A stretch of DNA of 64,000 bases from Bilabrum cf. latius (Eukaryota > Bigyra: Bicosoecida > Bigyra > Bicosoecida): assembly GCA_965178125.1 (NCBI GenBank), contig OZ237772.1, positions 248,001-312,000 on the forward strand, in the 5' to 3' direction. Made by a program: the position numbers and the translations under genes. Positions within the stretch are counted from its first letter, which is position 1. Each line of letters starts with the position of its first letter. Shown piece by piece: positions 10,966 through 20,340 of this stretch. The notes beneath the pieces are model-generated. The model made no database searches. It was given only the letters and a program-made list of their open reading frames with translations, and was not told the origin of the DNA.

Positions 10966-11280
10966 TCACCGTGTTGATTTTTCCACACGTTTTAACTCAT
11001 TCATAATTTCTAAATCAAGTAAGCCATTAATAATACGAAAATCTTTGTAATCTTGCGCCATCTAAAACATTCCTTCATATTTAGGCAACATAGCCATTTT
11101 AAGACCTAGGATAGACTTAATATCTTCGTAGGTAATAATCTAGTCTTTTTCTACTTCTTTTAGCTCTTCAACTTCACAAATACGAAGGTCCTTTCCATCA
11201 AAAAATTGATCAAAAGCTGTCTTTACCTTTTTTAATATATTGTTCAAACTTTTTATGTTATAAATATTATTAAAGTTCAT
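10966..11280 (-). CDS. Small hypothetical protein
   Basis: 104 aa from ATG 11280 to TGA 10966-10968, needing two UAG=Gln codons. Mixed-charge helical protein (LKKVKTAFDQFFDGKDL; ELKRVEKSTR at the end). Preceded by the shared promoter-like box in inverse orientation (11281-11314, CGCCAAAAAATATTTACTAT). No family recognised. Confidence 0.6.
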
Positions 11281-11336
11281 TTCTATATATATATAGTAAA
11301 TATTTTTTGGCGGAATAATTAAACTTAGGATCTAAC

Positions 11337-11394
11337 CGCCCGAAATTGCGGAAATATTATAGCTATTCAAGATATATTTGTGCAATTCTGGGCG
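11337..11394 (+). repeat. 58-bp palindrome, forward form
   Basis: Lies between the promoter of 11280..10966 and the end of the P-loop gene 12075..11437. Confidence 0.85.
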
Positions 11395-11436
11395 CGTAGG
11401 CGTATTGACTTTTGTATTATTTTGTATTTATTTGTA

Positions 11437-12075
11437 TTATATTTGGTACCCTAACTAGAGGCAATTCCTCAATTTATCGTGAAGCTATTCGTAAGTATTA
11501 TAAATGTAATAGCTAGAAGGGTTCAACTCTTTGATATAAGAGTTACGGTCTTCTAACATAGACTTCTATTTATCTACTTTCTAATTCTTTAAAGTCTTCT
11601 AGAATAGTGAATTAGATGGAAGACATACAACTATACTTTCTTTTTTAAATAACTCATTAGCTAGACTTAACTCTTTAGTAAAGAATATTACTCTCTTCTC
11701 GCTACCTTCATTCAACCAGTTATCTTTTACCCATTGAAGGGCTTCTTTACTGGCTTTTCTATTAAGTATATTATAATTACCCCAATCACTTTTTAACTTA
11801 CATTCGTCTAGTTTCATAAGTAATTCGGGCTCCTAGACATATACTCCTAGAGTACTATCTAAATCAACAAGTAAACAGTCTTTAGAACTAGACCGTAATA
11901 TTTGACAAGCGGTAGACTTACCACTACCTTCAGGCACACAGATACATATTTTTTTACGTTTATGTAAAGGTTTATCCCATAACCACTACCAACAAGACAT
12001 ACCACCAGAGTATGCTAGAGGTAGTAAGACACTTAAACCTCCTACAACGACACTGCTTGAACTGATTCCATCCAT
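11437..12075 (-). CDS. Membrane-anchored P-loop ATPase
   Basis: 212 aa, ATG 12075 to TAA 11437, with about eight UAGs read as Gln. A hydrophobic N-terminal stretch (SSVVVGGLSVLLPLAYSGG) is followed by a basic turn and a Walker A motif CVPEGSGKSTACQIL near residue 55; DCLLVDLDS could be the Walker B strand. The rest is charged and helical. The layout (N-terminal membrane segment plus a small NTPase) is compatible with the P-loop/TM proteins known in virophages and polinton-like viruses, but no exact family is clear. It may act in assembly or DNA movement. Confidence 0.65.
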
Positions 12076-12118
12076 TTTATTATATTAATAAAAAAGATAT
12101 TTCTATAATTAAACTCAA

Positions 12119-12841
12119 TTATCCTGTTAAGAAAATACAAGGTACGACTTTATATTCTACTCCATTAGCATCAGTAGAAGTACCACTTGAAAAGTCTTCA
12201 TCTACTAGAGCTTTTGCTACAATAGTCTAATCAACAGAGACTGGTTGAGGATTAGGCGCGTAGACATATCCACTATCAGAGCTATTTATTAAGTAGTCAC
12301 CCGCACTTACATCTCCTCCATTTTTATTTACTTTCACAGCTCCATCACCTAAAGATGCCACAAGTACTTTACCATCATCATGGTGTTCTCCTACATATAC
12401 TCCAAAAGGTGGTGAATGTTGAGATGCTTGACTTACGACATATTCATTAGTTGTGGGTCCTTTATTAACTACACTATCAAGAGTAACCACTGACCCAATA
12501 CCAGCTGGTAAACTAGAAGCAACATCACTACAAGATGCTACATGTGTACCGGTAAATGATAAGAAGTTGGTTGCTGTCATAGTACTGGTTTGAGTGCCAT
12601 CACCTGCGACATTGATTGAGATAGATGCACCTGCTGATGCTGAGTTTTTACCTATTCTCCATGTGAAAGACTTAGCATCTTCATTAGTACCACTCATAAT
12701 ATAGGGTAGTGATTGACCATTGAAGTTAAGTCCAAAGTTAGCGGCTCCATCAAAGCCTTCTGCTTTAATTGATTCTACTTCAATAGACTTACTCTTTAAT
12801 TCATATTCATTTTTGTTTAAGAGATTGTATATTCCTGCCAT
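12119..12841 (-). CDS. Probable virion surface / fibre-like protein
   Basis: 240 aa, one UAG (12227), TAA stop. It starts MAGIYNLLNKNEYELKSKSI and is rich in Gly, Ser, Thr and Asn with beta-type alternation. The last third (GAVKVNKNGGDVSAGDYLIN, then SSDSGYVYAP and a final TIVAKALVDEDF) resembles the C-terminal beta domain of phage tail-spike and neck-appendage proteins, where a GD.L..S..G pattern is typical. I infer an exterior virion protein, perhaps for attachment. It neighbours other virion-type genes on the same strand. Confidence 0.5.
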
Positions 12842-12931
12842 TACTTATATTATATTAGCTAGACTAGATATTTTTTTTTTAAATTACGAGATTTTAAAAA
12901 GTTAGTAGTATAAGATATAGTATAATACTAG

Positions 12932-12989
12932 CGCCCCAAATTGCGATAATATATTAGGATATTAAGATATATTTCCGCAATTCTGGGCG
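12932..12989 (+). repeat. 58-bp palindrome, forward form
   Basis: Lies between the promoter of the fibre-like gene and the end of 14527..13085; the rightmost forward-form copy. Confidence 0.85.
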
Positions 12990-13084
12990 CGTAGGCGTAT
13001 TGATTTTTATAATTTAGTCATTTTTAATATAGCCACCTCTTACAATGTAATATTTTTAAATTAAAATATTATAGTATATACCAT

Positions 13085-14527
13085 TTAAAGACTTCTTAAT
13101 CTTGAATCTAACCAAGATATTAGAGTATCAAGTCTCTTATTAAGACCTGAACCTTCACCAGTCTTACTTTCACTTGCTCCACTAGATGATTGACCTTGTG
13201 CTTCTTGTTCTTGTTCTTCCCGTTCTTGTGCTGCTCGTGCTGCTCTTGTTCTTGCTTCTTGACCTTTACCAAGATCTTCACCTGCATCGCTTGCTACAAA
13301 TTCTCCATCTGGTTGTCTTTCTAATAGTGTCCCTTCTGTCTCATCATCTAAAGGTTCATTACCTCTTGCTATCTATTCAGCAGCTTCATTCATTACATCA
13401 CTTAATGCGGCTTCTCTTCGTAAGTCTGGATCTTTTTCCTTAGCTCGTCTAAGTCTTTCTTTAAGTGGAGTTCCTGACGGTTCTGCACGACTAAATGGGT
13501 TTGTTTGTCTTTTTCTAAGTGATAATTGTCTTTCAATATCTTTCTTTGCGTCATCAAACTTGATTCTATTTAAATTTACAAATCTAGTTTTACTGTCAAG
13601 TCCCGATTGTCTTCCAGTCTTAATATCTTGAAATAAGCTCTATAAATCATAATACTACATATCATCTATTGGCACACCATCATATTCATCACCTAATAGT
13701 GCTTTAAGTCTATCTTTTAGTACTGGTGCTTTAGATGTGGCTTTTGTTTTATAAATATCATTTATTGCTTCCATTCTTTTATTAAGTACATCTCTTTTTA
13801 GTTTAACTCGATCAGTTTGGCTTCGTAATCGTTCCAAAGCATAGCCTTTTGACTTTTTATCTCCTAATCTTTCTAATAGAGGTACTATTTGTGTTCCTTT
13901 TGCTCTTTGTCTAACTTTTACAAGTCTTGATGCCATTGAATTAAGTTGAGCCTTAGAGAGACCATTTAAAGTTGAATCACTTACACCTCTCTCTTTAAGA
14001 AACTTCTTCAACTAGTCTACTGTTAAGTCATTCTCTAAGTCTTTGACATCTTTAGGTAAATTGTCTATCTCTTCTGCTTCAATAAATAAGTTATTTAATG
14101 CGTCGTTAAGTTTTGACTCAGCTTTACCTTTTTGAAATAGAGTATTAGATGAGTTCATATATGGAATATTCTATATCATCTTAGCAATAGCTTCAGCATC
14201 TTCATCAAGTAGTTCATTATCTTTAGCTAGTCTTACAACTTGATCTATATCTGCTACTTTATACTTTTTACCTTTCTTACTGTTATCTTTAACTCTTTTT
14301 AAAGTCCTTTTCATAAGATTTGCTATTCTTTTTAATTTTCTCTTTTCTTCTAATGGCATAAAGTCCTCTTCTAATTGAATTTTTTGTTTTCGTTTAGCTT
14401 CTCCTATAGCTGCTCTTATGGCTCTCTCTTCGTTTCTTACCTTTCGTCTTGCTTGACTTGTAGGGGCTCTACTTTCCACAAGTCCATCGAGTAAGTCTTC
14501 CAATACTGCTGTTCTTTTTTTAGACAT
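13085..14527 (-). CDS. Large coiled-coil virion-type protein
   Basis: 480 aa joined across several UAGs (14171, 14009-14011 region, 13655, 13640, 13373 region), TAA at 13085. The N-terminal 120 residues are very basic and helical (EEKRKLKRIANLMKRTLKRV). A middle region has LERLGDKKSKGYALERLRSQ, and the tail is Glu/Gln/Ala rich (TRAARAAQEREEQEQEAQGQ) before an amphipathic end KRLDTLISWLDSRLRSL. The composition suggests an internal or scaffold-like particle protein. No family recognised. It lies in one strand block with the basic protein 15661..14567. Confidence 0.6.
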
Positions 14528-14912
14528 CGTATAATTATATTATGATAATAGATAATATTATTAAATTTACATACCATTTTCTTTTAATATTTTACTTGCT
14601 TCTCCTAGACTTACGCCATACTTCTTCATTACCGCACTCACTAATTTACCTCTTGCTTTAGCTTTTGGATTAGGTTTCCTCTTACGCTTAGCCTTTCCAA
14701 GTCCTACAGTCTTAAGTGCAGCATCAAGAGGGACACCAACTTCAGGGGCTACAAACTTAAGACCTGTTCGTATTGCCTTTCCTACATTACTTTTAATACC
14801 TTTTTTAATTGTTCGCCCTACTTTCTTGAATTTACGACCTACTTTTTTAAAAAAGCGTCCAACTTTTGAACCACCTTGAACACCATTCATTTGATAGTCT
14901 TCAAATAATTCT

Positions 14913-15231
14913 GATCCTAACGCCGGATGGGGTTCGGTGTTGATGCCAGAGTGGGAGCGCGTGAACGTCTCGTTGGGTTCCGATGGCGGTTGCGACCGGG
15001 AAGGTGCGACCAAGCCAACGGATTGCTTGCGATGACGCGCATACCCTCTCTGTGTTCAGGAGAGGGGCGGAGATTGGGTAATTTTTGGGCGGTAAGATTT
15101 GGCGGAGTAGTGCACGTGCTCTTCCCAGCCCCGGTCAGTCCGGTCAAGGGTCGCGCACAGGCACAGCTTTGTCAGGTCTTGCCATGTCTGATTGTTAACG
15201 AGACTAGGTTGCGCGTACACTCTGGCATCAT
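14913..15231 (+). mobile_element. GC-rich insertion, tandem copy 1
   Basis: 319 bp starting GATCCTAACGCCGGATGGGG, with an inner pair of inverted ends GATGCCAGAGTG (14942) and CACTCTGGCATC. Nearly identical to the next copy except for a short segment after GGGTAATTTTTG. Short GC-rich structure without coding capacity, so a non-autonomous (MITE- or SINE-like) transposon of host origin is likely. Confidence 0.7.
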
Positions 15232-15562
15232 GATCCTAACGCCGGATGGGGTTCGGTGTTGATGCCAGAGTGGGAGCGCGTGAACGTCTCGTTGGGTTCC
15301 GATGGCGGTTGCGACCGGGAAGGTGCGACCAAGCCAACGGATTGCTTGCGATGACGCGCATACCCTCTCTGTGTTCAGGAGAGGGGCGGAGATTGGGTAA
15401 TTTTTGCCCACCCTCCCAACCCCCTCCTCCTCGGCGGAGTAGTGCACGTGCTCTTCCCAGCCCCGGTCAGTCCGGTCAAGGGTCGCGCACAGGCACAGCT
15501 TTGTCAGGTCTTGCCATGTCTGATTGTTAACGAGACTAGGTTGCGCGTACACTCTGGCATCA
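15232..15562 (+). mobile_element. GC-rich insertion, tandem copy 2
   Basis: 331 bp, directly repeated after copy 1; differs by carrying a C-rich stretch (CCCACCCTCCCAACCCCC) where copy 1 has GGCGGTAAGATT. The 3' end CACTCTGGCATCA abuts the AT-rich gene remnant. Confidence 0.7.
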
Positions 15563-15695
15563 AAGTAGTTTTTGCTTAAATTCGTCTTTTAAATTGTTGA
15601 CTTTGGCATTAGAGGGTGATTTACCTAGTTGCTATAGTCTTTGTCTTATGAAATCGTCCATTATAATAAAGAACTATAATATTTCTTATTAATAT

Positions 15696-16514
15696 ATGGT
15701 TAAATTAACAAAGTAGTAGCTAAAGTATTATTCACGATTTGATAATAAGATATTCAAGTCTTTTAAAATAAATAGAAGTGATATTTATTTAAATGGTTCA
15801 TATTCATTTACTCATAATATGCTTTCACTTTGGGCTGGAGACATAGACCTATACTCTCCCGTTAAATTGTCTGATGTCAATAGTGTTATAAATGAATTAA
15901 AGACCTTAAGAGGTAGTAGATTAATACATATTTATAACGTTGAATATGATGATAATGGCGTCTCTTTAGATACATTTCTTGATACTAATAGACCTAAAAT
16001 ATTAAAATCTTTAAAATAGTAGAATAATCCTATGATATTCGTTGAAAGTTGGGTCTATACTGGATATATTGAAGAGGTTAGTATATTATATGATATTGGA
16101 GGTAAGATATTGAAAATGAAGCCTAAACAAGTAGCAGATAGGATGATAGATGACATAAAAGACTTACAAAAAGAACGAAAATATTTCAAGATATTAAAAA
16201 GACTAGATGTTATATATGACGAATTAGGGCAAAAGAAGAAACAGGAAGAGATTGAACAACTTATAAAGAATCCCGATGTAGGCTTTCTTTACTTGACTAT
16301 TACAAGATTAAAAAGTTTATTACTTCCAACAGTTCCATTTAAATTAAAAAATAGAGTTATTGATAGACTTAAGAATGATGTACGTAAATTAGGACTTATT
16401 AAACCAGTATATCAATACTTTAATACGTTCAATAGTAAAGATGTAAGTATTATAATTAAATATTTAGAAGACTAGCTCAATAAAAGGGTCGTTAAATTAG
16501 TTTCACATAATTGA
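15696..16514 (+). CDS. GDIDLY-motif hypothetical protein
   Basis: 272 aa from ATG 15696 to TGA, joined over several UAGs including a double one (16017-16022). The segment HNMLSLWAGDIDLYSPVKLS near residue 50, with a later Lys-rich helical part (KERKYFKILKRLDVIYDEL), recalls an uncharacterised family in large DNA viruses and their parasites with a GDIDLY signature, possibly a degenerate nucleotidyltransferase fold. That link is from memory and unproven. Divergently placed next to the split virion gene. Confidence 0.5.
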
Positions 16515-16525
16515 ATACACCTAAA

Positions 16526-16583
16526 CGCCCAGAATTGCAGACATAATTTTCTTGATACTTATATATTTCCGCAATTTGGGGCG
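16526..16583 (-). repeat. 58-bp palindrome, reverse form
   Basis: First of two reverse-form copies between the convergent genes ending at 16514 and 16709. Confidence 0.85.
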
Positions 16584-16644
16584 CCCTATATTGTGAGATT
16601 TTCATTAGATTGACCCGAAAATGTAAAACCTCTAACAGCCTACG

Positions 16645-16702
16645 CGCCCAGAATTGCACAAATATATCTTAAATAGCTATAATATTACCGCAATTTGGGG
16701 CG
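16645..16702 (-). repeat. 58-bp palindrome, reverse form
   Basis: Second copy in the same convergent gap, ending 6 bp before the stop of the gene 17230..16709. Confidence 0.85.
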
Positions 16703-16708
16703 GTCGTC

Positions 16709-17230
16709 TCACCAGTCACTATAAAATAGCTCGTCAATGTCTTCTTCGTTAAGTTTATTAACTTTTTCTGTCGGATGGAGGGGATTATCTGGTCGTATGT
16801 CATGTAAATAGCACTTAAGTCTGAAAAATTTTAGATATTCATAAATTAACTACATTTGAAAAAAGTCTTTTTTAAATAACCTTTCCCACTCAACGGATTG
16901 TTTAAATTGTTCTATACATTCATTTATTTTCATTGAATTAGCATAGTCAAAGTTGAATGTTTTTAAGTGATCAAAAGAAGACGATACATATCCGTTATCA
17001 TTTAACGTAAAGTCCATATCATAATAGTACTTTTTACTGCAATTGATAATACATTCTCTATACTTACGAGCAATTAGAAGACAAGTTATATAATTAGTAT
17101 AGCAATCTACTCTATCAGTTGTCATCATATTACGCTACTCTTCTGCTTTCTTATAGTACTAATTAACTTTACATGAGTACTTATAAAATGATTTAATATA
17201 TCTTTTTGAAATTAGAAGTTTGTGATCCAT
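16709..17230 (-). CDS. Hypothetical protein
   Basis: 173 aa, ATG 17230 to TGA 16709-16711, with three UAGs. Tyr/Cys/Lys-rich: ISKRYIKSFYKYSCKVNQYY at the start, CYTNYITCLLIARKYRECI, and an acidic end EEDIDELFYSDW. The helical repeats with Tyr and Leu suggest an alpha-helical fold. No family recognised. Confidence 0.6.
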
Positions 17231-17375
17231 AATTCTATATATTTATATGATATTTTAATCATATTCTTAAGACTGTGCACTCTAAAATGAATATTTGAAA
17301 TGGCTACTTCTCACAATATACCTTTTGAACCCACTAATTATTAGAAAAATAATAAATATTAACATATAGTATATA

Positions 17376-18443
17376 ATGTCATTATCATACGATGAAATAC
17401 CAAATAGTCATTTAGTTGCTTTAAGAGAATACAAGCACAAGAAGAGGAACAAAAGCGTCTTTTTTAGTGAAGATGTAGGGGAAAAAGTCATAACTCCAGA
17501 AGATATAAGTGATGATTTACTTGAAGAGTATTATGGAAAGAGAGCAATTAAATATGAGAAGAATAAAAAAGCATTACGTGAAGAGATGTGTAAGCTAGTG
17601 AATGGAAATAAAAAACTAGTTAGAAAGACTAACGAGTTAAGAATAGATGATAAGAGTTAGTTTGAAATAGTCCCATTCTTTGATGATGAGACCAAAAGAC
17701 AAATACACTATTTAAGTGGTTAGGCTGGTGCTGGTAAGTCTTATATTGCTAAGTCTTTACTCAAGTATTATCATATGTTCATTCCAAAGAAGAGGGTTTT
17801 AGTCATTACACCAGTACAGGAAACAAATCCAACTTATTTAAAATATGGTAATTTTATTGATATTGATAAATTAGTAGCAGTAGATAGAAACGATAGTTAT
17901 GATGACTTAATGAGGAAATACAAAGAAGAAAAGATATTCTTTAGGTAGGAAAAGAAGTCATTAGAACCTCATGAATTAATTAAAAGAGAGATAGAGATAG
18001 AAAGAATGAAACCAACAAGTAAAGACAAGACAAAGGCATCATTTACCACTACTCCATTGTATGAAGAATGGGCAAAATAGGGTCCTTCTGTGGTGGTATT
18101 TGATGATTATGAAGCCTTAAACGGTGATAAAAAGTAGAGAGCGTTATTCTTAATTAAGCGTATAGGTGAAGTTGGAAGACATAGCTCAACAAATATGATA
18201 GTTATAAGTCATTTAACGAATGATTATGCGAATACTAGGTCAATAGTCATGGAAAGTCATAATATTATTTTATTTAAGAGAAATCTATGGAAATTTAGCA
18301 AATATTTAATGAAAGCATATTTAGGATTTGATGCAAGTCTTATAAATCGTGTTTATAAATTGTTTGGAGAAGGTAATAGATGGCTATGTATTAATAAGAC
18401 TTATAATTTTATCACTTGTCCTAAATAGATGTTCGTATATTAA
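17376..18443 (+). CDS. FtsK-HerA-type genome packaging ATPase
   Basis: 355 aa to TAA 18441. Walker A is YLSGQAGAGKSYIAKSLL; the Gln at residue 116 inside the loop is a UAG, so the active site cannot be made with a standard code. Walker B is SVVVFDDYE near residue 240, followed by a sensor-like MIVISHLTNDY. This is the A32-like packaging motor of virophages and polintons, which pumps DNA into capsids. Size and position before the protease and capsid genes match mavirus. The N-terminal 95 residues are lysine-rich and unconserved. Confidence 0.88.
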
Positions 18444-18462
18444 TTTTCTTAGTATTAAGTAT

Positions 18463-19011
18463 ATGGATATAACCACTGCATTAAGTCCTGAAGAGGTACA
18501 AAGACTATACTTTACATTTACAAAGTAGCATATACCAGTTATAATGTATGAAGAAATAAGTGATACTAATAACATCAGACAATTTCTAGATGAAAATCCT
18601 TTATTTGTCCTTTATTATCCTAACTTAGTAGAAGGAGCAACAATGAGCGGTCATTATACTGCGGTCATATTTAATAAATCAAAGAATACTCTTTATTTTT
18701 GGGATAGTTATGGTCAATTACCTGATACTCATATTCCAGTCGTAGGAGGAGTCATAGACCCATAGAAGCTATATGATAGAAGTAGTCTTCTAATAGATCA
18801 CGTATTAGATGCTGGTATTAATGTTGACTATTCAAATCAAAAGAATCAATTAATATCAAATAACTCTGCCACATGCGGTCGGTGGAGTGTGCTCAGACTT
18901 CTCTTTCATAATTTAACGAATGATTAGTTTAATAGTCAATTAAAGAAGGCTTTTAAAAAGTATGGAGGAGGACTAGATAATGATGAACTTATTACTTTGA
19001 TAATTAGTTAA
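18463..19011 (+). CDS. Adenovirus-type cysteine protease (capsid maturation)
   Basis: 182 aa, ATG 18463, TAA 19009. Catalytic residues are visible: H64 in SGHYTAV, D81 in YFWDSYGQ and C138 in ATCGRWSVLRL, the Ulp1/adenain arrangement. Four or more UAGs are read as Gln. The family processes capsid and core precursors in virophages, polintons and adenoviruses. It starts 19 bp after the ATPase stop and belongs to the morphogenesis cluster. Confidence 0.88.
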
Positions 19012-19106
19012 TATGACATATACCATAAATTTTTAGATATTGAAAATTGATATCTATAAGGTGGCCATATTAAAAAGACTAAAATATAAAAATGAATACG
19101 GGTACG

Positions 19107-19164
19107 CGCCCAGAATTGCGGAAATATATCTTAATATCCTAATATATTATCGCAATTTGGGGCG
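19107..19164 (-). repeat. 58-bp palindrome, reverse form
   Basis: First of two copies in the 360-bp spacer between protease and penton genes; the spacer holds nothing else recognisable. Confidence 0.85.
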
Positions 19165-19277
19165 CTGGTATTATACTATATCTTAAGATACTAAATTTTT
19201 AAAATTTCGGAATATTGGATTTTTTCAATGAGTCAAATAATTAATAAAAACTTTTTCAAAAAGTCAATACGGGTACG

Positions 19278-19334
19278 CGCCCAGAATTGCGGAAATATAT
19301 CTTAAATAGCTATAATATTACCGCAATTTGGGGC
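19278..19334 (-). repeat. 57-bp palindrome, reverse form
   Basis: Second copy in the protease-penton spacer; the last base of the arm is altered (GGGGC then ATT instead of GGGCG). Confidence 0.8.
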
Positions 19335-19371
19335 ATTAGACAAGACTTATTTTCTTGATAAATGTTATAGA

Positions 19372-20298
19372 ATGGTAGAGATTCAAGAACCAGATATCTT
19401 TTATATTAACTCATAGGATACTATAACATCTATTAATACTAATAGACCAGTATCAATACATGAACAGCGTCAAGGTAATATCTTGACAAATTCACAAAAC
19501 TACTTATTATCACTTGACCGATGGACTCTTAAATGTCGTATTCCTTTATTTGTAGCAAGTAAAGAAGTAAAGAATAGCGATAATTAGTCAATTTATAAGA
19601 TGTCGTTTGTGAAGAAGAGTGATGGAACTACTTACACTCGTAATATTGTCTTAACCAAGTCGTTATATTATAGTCTTAAGACCCTATCTAATGAATTTAA
19701 TAATACTCTTAGTGATTTATGTGGAGATGCTAGTATTCCAACTGATAGTATAGTATTTGAATATCACGGTAAGACTAAAACTTTTAGTTTCACCCGTTTA
19801 GCGGCTTTTACAAGTGCGTGGACTTTAAGTTTTAACTTTCCTTTATTCTCTATATTTGAGACATTTGAATATGACGATGAAGGTAAAGACATCAAGAGTG
19901 ATACTTATATAAATCTATTAGATGGATATAATGAATAGAGTGCTTCTACCTTAGATTAGTTTCCTACTATGGAGTATATTCAAATTATTAGTCCATCACT
20001 TCCAATACTTCCAGAATTTACGCCATCATATAAAAGTACATCTAGTACAGAGATACAAAGTGAAAATATCTTAAGTGATTTCAAGATAGACAATACAACA
20101 GGAACGAGTTTTATTAAAATAAACTTTAGTAGTGGAGGAAATCATAGATGGCAATAGTTCTATAGATCAGCATTTAATAGTTATAGTATAGTACCGTATT
20201 TTAGAGATACTTTTGGAAACTTATACGAAATACCCTTTACTTTTGGACAAGGACTTAATATAAAAGCTCTATTTAAAAGTAAAAAGTTAATAACTTAA
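19372..20298 (+). CDS. Minor capsid (penton) protein
   Basis: 308 aa from ATG 19372 to TAA 20296, with UAGs at several places including a Gln in RWQQFYRSAF. Assigned by position between protease and major capsid genes, size close to the 303 aa of mavirus penton, and beta-rich single jelly-roll character with the C-terminal block NLYEIPFTFGQGLNIKALF. It would form the pentameric vertices of the icosahedral capsid. An extra small domain cannot be excluded. Confidence 0.8.
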
Positions 20299-20340
20299 AG
20301 TAAAAAATAAATAAATATCTTTAGTCTTAATATATTTATA

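Larger units (their letters stand above)
14567..15661 (-). pseudogene. Basic minor virion protein gene split by GC-rich insertions
   Basis: The 5' piece (15661 to about 15563) starts MDDFIRQRLQQLGKSPSNAK, with a UAG as the first of the paired Gln; the 3' piece (about 14912 to TAA 14567) has ELFEDYQMNGVQGGSKV, then repeated KKVGRKFKKVGRTIKKG and an amphipathic stretch ending SLGEASKILKENGM. Between them lie two tandem GC-rich copies of about 320-330 bp, with no way to keep one frame. The basic amphipathic part resembles core or membrane-lytic peptides such as adenovirus pVI/pX in character only, and also resembles the C-terminal extension of the capsid protein at 20341. Translation of the 3' piece alone from an internal ATG is possible. 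Confidence 0.6.
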
